Under the pieces are notes generated by a model. The model ran no database searches. It was not told where the DNA came from and saw only the letters and a program-made list of their open reading frames with translations. Source: CAMPJM01 sp964440915 (GTDB lineage: Bacteria > Bacteroidota > Bacteroidia > Cytophagales > Cyclobacteriaceae). Taken from it: a DNA stretch of 64,000 nucleotides. The position numbers and the translations under genes are program-made. Each line of letters starts with the position of its first letter. The stretch's first letter is position 1. Location: contig CAYTTV010000004.1 in NCBI GenBank assembly GCA_964440915.1, positions 1 through 64,000 of the forward strand. Reading direction: 5' to 3'. Shown in pieces: positions 7,502 to 15,621 of this stretch.

Positions 7502-9478
7502 CTAACTCCCTTTCCTCTTTTTACCTACCCAATATTTTATAGGGACGTTACTTCCTTTTTCCGATACCCTAGCATAGCCTTGCATCTCCTGGTGGAGGGC
7601 AGAACAGAAATCTGTACAGTAGAATGAAACGACACCTACTTTTGTGGGCACCCATCTTAATGTCTGTGTTTCTCCAGGCATTATCAAGAGTTCCGCATTT
7701 TGATTGCCCATGACGGCAAATCCGTGCGGAACGTCCCAGTCTTGTTCCAGATTGGTAACGTGAAAATAAACCGTATCGCCTAAGTGAATTCCTTCTATAT
7801 TGTCAGGCGCCATGTGACTTCGGATAGCCGTCATATACACATTCACCACATTGCCATTCCTTTCCACTTTCATATCGTTCTCATTCTTTATAGCATGTGG
7901 GTGCTCATTTTCATCAAGTCGAAAGAACTTAACGCTGTTCGGCTTGATCATATCTGCCGGAATAGCCTGTGCATAGTGTGGCTCCGACAGCGTAGGAAAA
8001 TCGAGTAACATCTTCATCTTATCACCAGATATGTCGATCAATTGTGCACTGTGGGTAAGCTCAGGGCCAGTAGGCAAGTAGCGATCTTTTGTTATCTTGT
8101 TCATGGCTACCAGGTATTTTCCATAAGGATCTTTTGTATCGCCACCTGGGATCATCAAGTGACCTACAGAATAATACACCGGCATTCTGTCCAATACTTC
8201 AAATGTTTTTAGGTCCCACTTTACAATCTCAGAAGACACAAACATAGAAGTATAAGCATTGCCTCTTCCGTCAAATTCTGTATGCAATGGGCCCAAACCT
8301 GCCTCTTTTACTTCTCCAGCAATCACAGACTCATAGCGCAGTATAGGAATTCCATAAGCATCTCCTATAAAATCTTCATTTTCGATCGCTTTCATCATGT
8401 TGGAGAATGAATGTACAGGCACCAAAGAAGCTAATTTCCCACTCACTGCAATGTATTCCCCAGAAGGATCAACATCTACACCGTGGGGTGATTTAGGTGT
8501 AGGAATCAAGTACATAAGCCCCGGACAATCTTCTGGATAAAGTACTTTTACCTTTTTCTTAACCTCGGAACTGGCCACATGCGTTTTTTCATCTAACTTG
8601 TTATGATAATATTCCGCATCGATTTCTTTGGCTTTCCCTTGCTTCACATACTCCTCAGCTTTTTTCCAGTTGATGGCCGCCACAAAGTCCTTGTCGTTCA
8701 ATGAAGCATTGATTTCTTTTAGCGTTCCTGCTTGCTCGGTATTATAAGAAGTAAAGAACACCCAATCTTCTGAAGGCCCTTTTCCGCCGTTGGCCAAGTC
8801 ATAGTCAAATCCAGGCACAAGGATTTGGAAAGAAATGTCCATATCACCATGTTCGGGATCTACTTTAATAAAGGAAATAGAGCCTCTGAATTTTTCTTTG
8901 TATTCATCTAATGGCACATCCAATATGCCCCCTTCTCCTGCAATGGGCACACTAAACCTCGTACCAGCGATCACATATTCTGTGTTGTTGGTTGGGTAAG
9001 GTGAACAGTGGTTACCAGAGCTGTTAGGGATCTCCAAAATTTCGACCGTTTTAAAGGTTTTTAAATCGATCCTAGCCACCCTAGGCGTGTTGTTCGCATT
9101 TACGAATAACCAACGCCCGTCGGCCATGCCATCTGTACGCGACAGTTTGGGGTGGTGCAAGTCGTCCCAAGGAATAAAGCCAAAAGAGGTGTTTAATAAA
9201 GGCTTAGATTCTTCAGAATAGCCATACCCATTTTCCGGATTTTGGGAAAAGACTGGCAACATCTTCAATAATCTTCCAGAAGGGAGGCCGTATACAGACA
9301 TTTGTCCGTTATAGCCACCCGATAGGAAAGCATAGAGCTCGTCATGATCGCCAGGGGCAACATAGACTCTTTGAGCAGCATCGGAGCTTAAGGCAGAGCC
9401 GCCCGTTTCTCCTTGTTTGCAGGCACCTAGCAGTAGGGCACACCCCACCATTAAGCTGTAAATTGATCGTTTATTCAT
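7502..9478 (-). CDS. nosZ: Nitrous oxide reductase, clade II (Sec-type), predicted lipoprotein
   Basis: 658 aa. Reduces N2O to N2 outside the inner membrane. The N-terminus MNKRSIYSLMVGCALLLGAC is a Sec signal with a lipobox at Cys20, not a twin-arginine signal, which places it in clade II. The seven-bladed propeller that holds the CuZ centre fills most of the protein. The C-terminal cupredoxin domain carries the CuA site: Cys621, Cys625, His629 and Met632 in YCTDFCSALHQEM, plus an upstream His in VPHGFAVMG. Preceded by a cytochrome c and followed by nosL/D/F/Y, so the whole set is one maturation and electron-delivery operon. No truncation seen. Confidence 0.97.
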   Translation of the reverse strand: MNKRSIYSLMVGCALLLGACKQGETGGSALSSDAAQRVYVAPGDHDELYAFLSGGYNGQMSVYGLPSGRLLKMLPVFSQNPENGYGYSEESKPLLNTSFGFIPWDDLHHPKLSRTDGMADGRWLFVNANNTPRVARIDLKTFKTVEILEIPNSSGNHCSPYPTNNTEYVIAGTRFSVPIAGEGGILDVPLDEYKEKFRGSISFIKVDPEHGDMDISFQILVPGFDYDLANGGKGPSEDWVFFTSYNTEQAGTLKEINASLNDKDFVAAINWKKAEEYVKQGKAKEIDAEYYHNKLDEKTHVASSEVKKKVKVLYPEDCPGLMYLIPTPKSPHGVDVDPSGEYIAVSGKLASLVPVHSFSNMMKAIENEDFIGDAYGIPILRYESVIAGEVKEAGLGPLHTEFDGRGNAYTSMFVSSEIVKWDLKTFEVLDRMPVYYSVGHLMIPGGDTKDPYGKYLVAMNKITKDRYLPTGPELTHSAQLIDISGDKMKMLLDFPTLSEPHYAQAIPADMIKPNSVKFFRLDENEHPHAIKNENDMKVERNGNVVNVYMTAIRSHMAPDNIEGIHLGDTVYFHVTNLEQDWDVPHGFAVMGNQNAELLIMPGETQTLRWVPTKVGVVSFYCTDFCSALHQEMQGYARVSEKGSNVPIKYWVGKKRKGS

Positions 9479-9489
9479 AATGTTCAGGT

Positions 9490-10133
9490 TTAAAGTTCTT
9501 TATCAATTGATCTGAAATATTCCAAAAGAGCCCTTGCGTCAGGCTCGGTAATGTTCTGGTTCACCATTTGCGTCAGGTACTCGGATAAGAGTTTTTTGGC
9601 AATAGGGTCTTTTTGAGTCATTTCTACAGGGTTGATAACCATGTTCATGATCCAGACCGGGTTGCGCCTCTCGGTAAGTCCTTTCATAGCAGGCCCAACA
9701 TACCGCTCATCNNNNNNNNNNNNNNNNNNNNNNNNNNNNNNNNNNNNNNNNNNNNNNNNNNNNNNNNNNNNNNNNNNNNNNNNNNNNNNNNNNNNNNNNN
9801 NNNNNNNNNNNCCGGGTTGCGCCTCTCGGTAAGTCCTTTCATAGCAGGCCCAACATACCGCTCATCTATTTGGTGACAAGCAGAACATTTACTTTCAAAT
9901 ATGGACAGGCCCTCACTTACCAATGCTTCATCAAGCTCATCGCTCAACTCGACAGTTTTTACAGGCCCCACACCGATTTCAGGTGCTTCTTCTACAGCCG
10001 CTGCTTGCTTTTCGGTGCTAGATGCTCCCTTTTCAGTTGAACCTGAGGAGCAGCCAGTGACGACAAAAACACTGGTGGCAAACATGCAAAAGAGGATGTT
10101 TAGAAAGACTGATTTAAATTGAAGTTTTTTCAT
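9490..10133 (-). CDS. Monohaem cytochrome c lipoprotein, first gene of the nos operon (interrupted by an assembly gap)
   Basis: The gene is split by 100 N at 9712-9811, and 55 bp flanking the gap are duplicated exactly. Removing the N and one copy leaves 489 bp, an exact 163 codons, giving a continuous 162-aa protein, so the gene is intact in the organism. Signal with lipobox FVVTGC at Cys28, a spacer rich in Glu/Ala, then the haem site CSACH at 83-87 and a helical domain with candidate axial Met residues near 98-113. It lies 11 bp before nosZ, so it is the likely electron donor to NosZ, possibly anchored to the same membrane. The operon promoter lies just upstream. Confidence 0.88.
9657..9866. 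other. Scaffold gap of 100 N flanked by an exact 55-bp duplication
   Basis: Bases 9657-9711 and 9812-9866 are identical and border the N run at 9712-9811. Collapsing one copy and the N restores the cytochrome c frame. This is the mark of two contig ends that overlap by an assembler word length but were not merged. Confidence 0.95.
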
Positions 10134-10156
10134 ATCGATAGCGTTTCTTTTTTATT

Positions 10157-10164
10157 CAAAAATA
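10157..10164 (-). promoter_or_regulatory. -7 element of the nos operon promoter
   Basis: On the minus strand this reads TATTTTTG, an exact match to the Bacteroidota -7 consensus TAnnTTTG. It lies 24 bp upstream of the cytochrome c start and 21 nt downstream of the FNR-like palindrome. No -33 TTTG is needed if the site is activator dependent. Confidence 0.65.
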
Positions 10165-10185
10165 AGGTGAGCTTCATAAAGTAAA

Positions 10186-10201
10186 TATGATCGTAATCAT
10201 A
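10186..10201 (-). promoter_or_regulatory. Crp/Fnr-type operator upstream of the nos operon
   Basis: Perfect 16-bp palindrome apart from the centre: TATGATCGTAATCATA on the plus strand. The core TGAT-N4-ATCA matches the FNR/DNR half-sites (TTGAT-N4-ATCAA) except for the outermost base. If transcription begins 6-8 nt after the -7 box, the palindrome centre lies near -42, the class II activator position. The same arrangement occurs at two other promoters in this window. Confidence 0.7.
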
Positions 10202-10404
10202 GAAACAGCTTATTTTAAACATATTTTTTAAAGGAATATACTTTCGGCCTTGATCAAATAGGCATAAGCTTCCCTCCTGAAATCTTATCACTTTTCTTAT
10301 ACTAAGGAATGGGCTCAACGACAAATTGAGCCTTAGTGGAAACCTTCTAATGAAAGTTCAAATGAGGCAAGTTGACACAAAACATCTGGGGTAGAAGTTT
10401 AGAT

Positions 10405-10433
10405 AAGCCAAGCGCAGCAAACACGCTTGGCTT
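10405..10433 (-). terminator. Terminator-like hairpin after the UspA gene
   Basis: AAGCCAAGCG at 10405-10414 pairs perfectly with CGCTTGGCTT at 10424-10433 across a 9-nt loop. It begins 6 bp past the UspA stop on the minus strand. The following T tract is weak. Confidence 0.6.
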
Positions 10434-10438
10434 TGTCT

Positions 10439-11266
10439 CTAAGCATTAAATATCAGCAGTGGGGTTTTGCTGTGATAGGCCATTTCTTGTGACACGCTCT
10501 TGGTCAGAAGCGATGCCATAAATCTTCTCTTATAGTGTGCCATAGCGAGTAATACCTGTGGGTTCTCATTCAGGTAAGCTTCCATGCCCGCCTGGAAAGA
10601 TTTATTGATGATCAACCGGTGTTCACTAAAGATATATGAACTTTGATCCTTGGTCAATTGCATGAGCCCATTATGCATGATCTGCTCTTGCAAGTTATAT
10701 TTTGGTGCTACGTGAATGGTTTCCAAATTTGTTTGAAGCAAAGAGGCGAGTTTTCCCGCTCTTTCTAACAATTTCAGGTCGTCTTCTTTATAGTCGATGG
10801 CAAAAGCGATAGTTTTAAAGTTGCTATAAGCAGCCTCTTGTGGAATTACAAGGACAGGCACCTCAGATTGCCGAATTACTTCTGCTGTATTGGTACCAAA
10901 GAGCAGTTTGCCCAACCCACTGGCACCGGTTGTGCCCATAACAATCAGGTCTGCTGCTAACATCACTGATTTGCTCAAGATAGTGTGCACTATACTGCCC
11001 CCTGTAGTAATCCCTTGGATTGACAATGAAGTATATCGGGAGTCATTTTGGATATCGACAATCAATGCCCTAAGCTTTTCATCATAAAAGCCTTCGACAC
11101 TTTGAATTGCTTCTTCTACACGGAGATTGAGGTCGTAAGGAAGGGTGACCACATTGAGGATAACAAGCTTTGCGTCTAGCTTCAGGGCGAACTCCAAAGC
11201 ATAATGCAGCGCATTTTCAGCATTTTTGGAGAAATCGGTGGGAAATAATATGGTATTAGCTCTCAT
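10439..11266 (-). CDS. Universal stress protein with two Usp domains
   Basis: 275 aa. Two tandem Usp folds, about 1-145 and 150-275. The first ends with GTTGASGLGKLLFGT, which fits the ATP-binding G-2x-G-9x-G-(S/T) pattern. The second lacks a clear copy of it, a common asymmetry in tandem Usp proteins. Cytoplasmic. It is the last gene of a leftward operon with two YceI-like proteins and a porin, 10 bp after the preceding stop. Usp proteins are often induced at low oxygen by Fnr/Anr regulators, which fits the Fnr-like box found upstream of this operon. Its precise ligand or client is unknown. Confidence 0.88.
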   Translation of the reverse strand: MRANTILFPTDFSKNAENALHYALEFALKLDAKLVILNVVTLPYDLNLRVEEAIQSVEGFYDEKLRALIVDIQNDSRYTSLSIQGITTGGSIVHTILSKSVMLAADLIVMGTTGASGLGKLLFGTNTAEVIRQSEVPVLVIPQEAAYSNFKTIAFAIDYKEDDLKLLERAGKLASLLQTNLETIHVAPKYNLQEQIMHNGLMQLTKDQSSYIFSEHRLIINKSFQAGMEAYLNENPQVLLAMAHYKRRFMASLLTKSVSQEMAYHSKTPLLIFNA

Positions 11267-11276
11267 AGGAATTCAA

Positions 11277-11810
11277 TTATTTTAGCGTTAATTCAACCGC
11301 CACATCCATGGCGTCGTCTGCTTTGATCATCCCCCCAAGTCGCCTTGGTGGCGTCAGTTGAAATTCAGATGCATAGAAAACAAAACCAGCCACGATCGAA
11401 GTCTTTTCCCCACTAACTTTCTTAACAAAGCTGACATCCTTCAAAAGCTTTGTTTTCCCCACCAGAGAGAGTTCGATATTCCCTTTTAACCCTGATTGCT
11501 GTCGCCTTAAGCTCAATACTTTTACTGTAATCTCAGGATATTCTTCCGCTTTGAGTGTGTATTGGAAATCCCTGTTCAGGAGAAAGTTTCCACAGGCGAA
11601 AGACGCTACCGGTATGGCAAAGCAATAGGGGTTGGCAGTCATATTGGCAATAAATAAAGTGTCATTTTGCTGAGGCACATTGTACTTGCAGTTGAATCCT
11701 CCTAGGGAGGTGTTCCCGTTCACGGTTATTTTCTTTTCAGTAATAACCAAGTAGTCGGTACTTGCTGCAAATAATGTAGTCCAGAACAAAATGACACTTA
11801 ATGAATTCAT
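11277..11810 (-). CDS. YceI-like secreted lipid-binding domain protein
   Basis: 177 aa with a short hydrophobic signal (MNSLSVILFWTTLFAAS). The remainder has the strand pattern of the YceI lipocalin-like fold: a beta-rich start (VITEKKITVNGNTSLGGFNCKYN), a central ISLRRQQSGLKGNIELSLVGKTK-type section and a final LTPPRRLGGMIKADDAMDVAVELTLK that parallels the end of the upstream YceI protein. YceI folds bind polyisoprenoid or amphipathic ligands in the periplasm. It is more divergent than the 200-aa YceI of the same operon. Spaced 9 bp after the porin gene. Function inferred only from the fold. Confidence 0.7.
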   Translation of the reverse strand: MNSLSVILFWTTLFAASTDYLVITEKKITVNGNTSLGGFNCKYNVPQQNDTLFIANMTANPYCFAIPVASFACGNFLLNRDFQYTLKAEEYPEITVKVLSLRRQQSGLKGNIELSLVGKTKLLKDVSFVKKVSGEKTSIVAGFVFYASEFQLTPPRRLGGMIKADDAMDVAVELTLK

Positions 11811-11819
11811 ATAATCATG

Positions 11820-13103
11820 TTAAAAACTTATAGCGGCCTCGAGCATTATCCCGTTAAATTCTCCACCTTGGTATTTTGTACCTATCCAACCATCGCCTTC
11901 ATATTTTTGAGACACGTACTCCAGTTTGGCTAGCACATTTTTGGTCATAAACCAGCCTCCGCCTATGTTAAACCTGTTGATCTCACGAGTTGGAGCTCCT
12001 TTCGCTAGTTCTCCTGAAACCTTGTTGTATCTACCTGCTACATAAAGCTGCTCTTTAGATCCAAAACGGTATACGAGTTCGCCAGCCAGTTGGTTAAAGG
12101 AACCTTCTGATTGATCTTTACTATCGTTGGCCATTTCAATTATACCAAAGAACTCCAGACCTTTGTATTTGATGAACGGATTAATCTGTATGGCAGTGAT
12201 TTCATTGAAAGCAGGATTAAAACGTCCTTCAAAATCGGTCCTAGTTGATTTATTCCTCTCCTCAGGCAGCGTTCTCATTACATTATAGTATCTTCCTCCC
12301 CCGCGATCGCCTCCATACAAAGCTGTTCCTGTAGAAGTGCCTTTGTTGATATACCATGATCCGGTCAGCCGTACTCGTAAATCATCACTTACTTGGCTGT
12401 CGTAACCTAACTTTCCAAAGAAAGAAGGCTTGTTGTCAGTATTGTCGTTTACGACCACACTTTGGTTCAATTTACCATTCGTAAGCCCTACTACTCCTAT
12501 CAAGCCATTGTGCTGCAAGGTAAGTTCTCCAAACACTTCAGTGGAGAAGGCGTCCATGATATAGTTGCCCACGAAAGGGTTGTATATGGCATTGGCATTG
12601 TCCGTTCTTCTAAAGTGGGCATCACCGTAGTTGAACTCATCCAAACCAATTCTTATGGTAGCAATGTCCATAAATCCTTCCAGAAATCCAGGAGAAATAA
12701 AGTTCAGGTTGTCCATTTGGATATACCCTCCTTTTACCCAGCTTTCTTGGTGATGTCTAGCAGAAAGGTAAGTTCTAAGGTGCATTCTCAACCCATCCTG
12801 AAGCTGCACGTCCAAATCAAGGTTGGCAGTAGGCAGGTTAAAATTTGAACCTAGATCAACCAAAGTGTCTAAATTATTATTGTTAGTTTGAGATAAGCCT
12901 TGAAACTGTATGGCAAAAGCACCCCCTATTTTTACTTTCAGCCCATCAAAAGGCTCCGGGTCGGCTTCTTTTGGAGATTCAAACACATTGATCCCATCCT
13001 GACCAGCAGGTCTGTAGTGCTGCAACTGGTTGTCCTGAGCGTTCACTGCCAGGCTCCCTCCTATAAAGAGGACAGATAACAAAATTCTAAGCGACGTTTT
13101 CAT
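11820..13103 (-). CDS. Outer-membrane porin-like beta-barrel protein
   Basis: 427 aa. Signal peptide MKTSLRILLSVLFIGGSLAV ending in NAQ, then a plug-like segment and regular amphipathic strands (LDLDVQLQDGLRMHLRTYLSAR, KLGYDSQVSDDLRVRLTGSW) with a terminal strand ending in aromatic Phe (GIMLEAAISF), all typical of a porin. No TonB box or carboxypeptidase-like domain is seen, so it is not a SusC type. It sits between two YceI-like genes in an operon with a Usp gene, 12 bp after the YceI stop. The cargo is unknown. The promoter context suggests it is made at low oxygen or during N-oxide respiration. Confidence 0.82.
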   Translation of the reverse strand: MKTSLRILLSVLFIGGSLAVNAQDNQLQHYRPAGQDGINVFESPKEADPEPFDGLKVKIGGAFAIQFQGLSQTNNNNLDTLVDLGSNFNLPTANLDLDVQLQDGLRMHLRTYLSARHHQESWVKGGYIQMDNLNFISPGFLEGFMDIATIRIGLDEFNYGDAHFRRTDNANAIYNPFVGNYIMDAFSTEVFGELTLQHNGLIGVVGLTNGKLNQSVVVNDNTDNKPSFFGKLGYDSQVSDDLRVRLTGSWYINKGTSTGTALYGGDRGGGRYYNVMRTLPEERNKSTRTDFEGRFNPAFNEITAIQINPFIKYKGLEFFGIIEMANDSKDQSEGSFNQLAGELVYRFGSKEQLYVAGRYNKVSGELAKGAPTREINRFNIGGGWFMTKNVLAKLEYVSQKYEGDGWIGTKYQGGEFNGIMLEAAISF

Positions 13104-13115
13104 GATTGAGTAAGT

Positions 13116-13694
13116 TTAGTTTTTAAATGTTAGGTCAAAGTTTATCGTAATCTCATCTCCCGTCTTCACGGTACCCATAAGGGCCGTAGGCGGAGTAATT
13201 TTAAAATCACTCATCTTAAAGGCTTTACTGCCAGTGAATTTTATTTGGTTGCCTTGCGGATATGCTTTAGCCTGCACCGCCATTGTTCTTGCTTGTCCTG
13301 CAATGGTCAAGGTGCCCTCGGCATTTACTATATAGTGATCGCCACTTTTGGTGATCGACTTGATGCTTTTCAGCGCAAATGCAATTTCAGGATGCTTCTT
13401 TGTATCCAATGCTTTGTAGGCATTGCTGTCCATTCCCGACTTTCCACTTTTCAAGGTCTCCGACTTCACTGTCACAGTGAGCTTTGTCACATCTTGCAAA
13501 ACATTATTTTCAATGCCTATTACGGCTTCTCCCTTAGCATCTTTTGAGGTCATAGTCCAATCATGTAAAGAAGAAGTCCCAGCAACTGTAAATTCGCCAG
13601 CAGACATTTTATAGGTTGCTTGAGCCTCTGCATGAAAACAGAATGCCACAAGCGGAAGAAGAAGTAAAAGACATTTTTTAAGATATGCTTGCAT
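13116..13694 (-). CDS. YceI family periplasmic protein
   Basis: 192 aa from ATG 13694, chosen because MQAYLKKCLLLLLPLVAFCF starts a signal peptide ending in AEA; the frame is open 8 codons further. YceI signatures: FTVAGTSSLHDWTMTSKDAKGEA early, KHPEIAFALKSI in the middle, TLTIAGQARTMAVQAKAY and the terminal FKITPPTALMGTVKTGDEITINFDL. The family has an extended beta-barrel that binds a lipid or polyisoprenoid. First gene of the four-gene operon, directly behind the Fnr-like promoter. Confidence 0.9.
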   Translation of the reverse strand: MQAYLKKCLLLLLPLVAFCFHAEAQATYKMSAGEFTVAGTSSLHDWTMTSKDAKGEAVIGIENNVLQDVTKLTVTVKSETLKSGKSGMDSNAYKALDTKKHPEIAFALKSIKSITKSGDHYIVNAEGTLTIAGQARTMAVQAKAYPQGNQIKFTGSKAFKMSDFKITPPTALMGTVKTGDEITINFDLTFKN

Positions 13695-13730
13695 GACTTT
13701 TGAGTTTAGGTGAAACATTTAATTTCAATA

Positions 13731-13738
13731 CAAATCTA
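13731..13738 (-). promoter_or_regulatory. -7 element of the YceI-porin-UspA operon
   Basis: Reads TAGATTTG on the minus strand, an exact TAnnTTTG match, 36 bp upstream of the YceI start and 21 nt downstream of the Fnr-like palindrome, the same spacing as at the nos promoter. Confidence 0.68.
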
Positions 13739-13759
13739 CCCCAGACCCAAAGGATAAAA

Positions 13760-13775
13760 TATGATCTATATCATA
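13760..13775 (-). promoter_or_regulatory. Crp/Fnr-type operator upstream of the YceI operon
   Basis: TATGATCTATATCATA, with half-sites TGAT and ATCA around a 4-nt centre. It has the same flanking TA bases as the nos and DUF59 sites and the same 21-nt gap to the -7 box. Predicted position near -42 from the transcript start. Confidence 0.7.
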
Positions 13776-14053
13776 CTTTTGGGTGTTTGTTATCAGTTCT
13801 ACACCTGACATAGGTATAGCTGCATTTTATCCATTTGGAAGGAATAACAGCCCTTTTAACTAGAAGAAGGCGGAAATGTTACCATCAATAGGAAAATTGC
13901 GGTAGAGAATAACATGCTAATGACCATTAAGGGCACAATAGCATCAAAGCGGATTAGGATTCGTTTTGCTTTTTTCTATCATCTGGTGTCTGATATCTCA
14001 TGTCCTTGCTATTGCCGACTTGTCTAGCAGCTCTTAAGTCTGATGTCTAGCAT

Positions 14054-15031
14054 CTATTCCTCTCGCCTGATTTTTCCTGCTAAAAAACTGATGTAGAACA
14101 ACTGAAAGGCATGGTAAATCATGATCGGTAGCAGAATTATACCTCCAGCGGCCATTTGACTAAACAACACATTATGCATGACAGAACCATGCACCAAAGA
14201 TTTTTTTGTTCCGCAGAAGACAGTTGTGATGGTGTCTTCACGTGAGAAACCTAAATACTCCGCACTTAATTTGCTCAAAAACATGATCAAAAAGAACAAC
14301 AAGATAACACAGGCCGAAAGTGCCATAAGCGGTTGCATCCCTATATCATCAAGAAAACCCGCCTCAAATGATTTGCTAAAGCTCTTATAGACAATTAGCA
14401 AAATAATGATCTTATCGAAGGCACTTACTTGCTTGATAAAACGCTCTATTATAGAAGCCAAAAAGCGATTGAGCAAAAGTCCTAGCACTACAGGCAGCAA
14501 GATTTGCAAAAGCAGTTCGAGAAGAATATCAGCAAAGGCAAATGTCTCACTGTTTGCCCCTAAGAATAAGCTCATCCAAAGTGGGGTAAAAAAAATGCCT
14601 ATGACCCCAGATATGCTAGCATTAAAAATCGCTCCAGGGATATTGCCTCGGGCTATGGAAACCATAACCACAGAAGAAGAAATGGTAGAAGGAAGCGCCG
14701 CCATGAAAAATACAGCCAGCCACAACAATGCATATGGCCCATCTGAAAATATAGGATAGAACGGTATGACAAGAAGCGGGAAGATTAAAAATGTAATGGC
14801 CTGGATGAGCAGATGCAACTTCCAATTCCGCAGTCCTATTCTAAATTTTTCGGGACTCAACTTAAGCCCGTAAAAGAAGAAAATAAAGGCAATGCCTATA
14901 TCAATGATCAACTCTAGGTTGATAGGTGTTGCCCCTATCCCCACCTGCGGAAACCAGTACGCAAGGACAATCATCAAAATGAGTCCAACGATGAACTTAT
15001 CAGGAAGAAACCTAAGCAGAGCGATGCCCAT
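14054..15031 (-). CDS. Bile acid:sodium symporter-like membrane transporter (SBF_like family)
   Basis: 325 aa with about ten hydrophobic helices. Segments such as IAFIFFFYGLKLSPEKFRIGLRNWKLHL, FMAALPSTISSSVVMVSIARGN (the crossover motif with a conserved Pro/Ser-rich stretch) and FCGTKKSLVHGSVMHNVLF match the YfeH/SBF_like group related to bile acid:sodium symporters. Substrate unknown for bacterial members; some act on organic anions or lipids. It ends 27 bp before the DUF423 gene's own downstream gap and runs on the same strand, so the two may be cotranscribed. Confidence 0.85.
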   Translation of the reverse strand: MGIALLRFLPDKFIVGLILMIVLAYWFPQVGIGATPINLELIIDIGIAFIFFFYGLKLSPEKFRIGLRNWKLHLLIQAITFLIFPLLVIPFYPIFSDGPYALLWLAVFFMAALPSTISSSVVMVSIARGNIPGAIFNASISGVIGIFFTPLWMSLFLGANSETFAFADILLELLLQILLPVVLGLLLNRFLASIIERFIKQVSAFDKIIILLIVYKSFSKSFEAGFLDDIGMQPLMALSACVILLFFLIMFLSKLSAEYLGFSREDTITTVFCGTKKSLVHGSVMHNVLFSQMAAGGIILLPIMIYHAFQLFYISFLAGKIRREE

Positions 15032-15058
15032 ATGTACTGATTTCGGCCGCGTGAACTA

Positions 15059-15436
15059 TTAGTGCCAATTCTTGAATATACCTACAAAGAGCAATAGCCA
15101 TCCTATAATCAAAAACAGGCCACCTATCGGCGTAACCGCTCCCCATTTGCCTACATTGGTAAGGCATAATATATAGAGAGACCCAGAAAAGATAATAATA
15201 CCGACAATAAAAGCATATCCTGAATAATGCAGCAATTTATGGTCAATCCGGCTGAGGAGCATGCCCACAATTAACAAAGCAAACACATGATAAAATTGGT
15301 ATTTCACTGCGGTTTCAAAAGTCTCCAATCTGCCATTGGAAGTCAGTGTATTTCTCAGGGCATGTGCACCAAAGGCACCGATCATAACGGATAAAGCACC
15401 TAAAATACTCCCAATCATTAAGAATAGTTTTTGCAT
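15059..15436 (-). CDS. DUF423 family small membrane protein (YgdD-like)
   Basis: 125 aa, four predicted membrane helices. Recognised by the amino-terminal FLMIGSILGALSVMIGAFGAHALRNTL, the KYQFYHVFALLIVGM segment with its conserved His, and the GSLYILCLTNVGKWGAVTPIGG segment typical of DUF423. Function unknown across the family. It lies 27 bp upstream of the SBF-like transporter on the same strand. Confidence 0.9.
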   Translation of the reverse strand: MQKLFLMIGSILGALSVMIGAFGAHALRNTLTSNGRLETFETAVKYQFYHVFALLIVGMLLSRIDHKLLHYSGYAFIVGIIIFSGSLYILCLTNVGKWGAVTPIGGLFLIIGWLLLFVGIFKNWH

Positions 15437-15621
15437 GTGTTTTAAATTAAATGAATGGTATTGATTTGTTATTAATAGTCCAAGGATCTACATCGTGAGA
15501 CAAAGATTATTCTCACTCGATATTACAGGTTGGTTTACAAGATGACAGACGGCGGCAGTTGAATTACTGTCTAATATCTTGCGTCTTTAATCTAACCTCT
15601 ATTGCCATGCCTTTATCTTCC

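Larger units (their letters stand above)
10134..10438. other. Intergenic region holding the nos promoter and the uspA terminator
   Basis: Between the first gene of the nos operon and the end of the UspA gene, both leftward. Besides the promoter and operator there is a 7-bp inverted repeat, GGCTCAA at 10312-10318 with TTGAGCC at 10326-10332, of unknown role, and a terminator-like stem at its right end. I see no credible coding region. Confidence 0.6.
13695..14053. other. Intergenic region with the YceI promoter and decayed repeat text
   Basis: The left part is the promoter and operator described separately. The right part (about 13980-14050) contains runs such as TCTGATATCTCATGTC and TCTGATGTCTAGCATCT, members of a loose dispersed repeat seen at several other intergenic sites of this window. 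No gene seen. Confidence 0.5.

Noticed and set aside
10130..10324. 64-codon minus-strand frame ahead of the nos cytochrome
   Set aside because: Overlaps the promoter, operator and -7 box and has no protein-like features.
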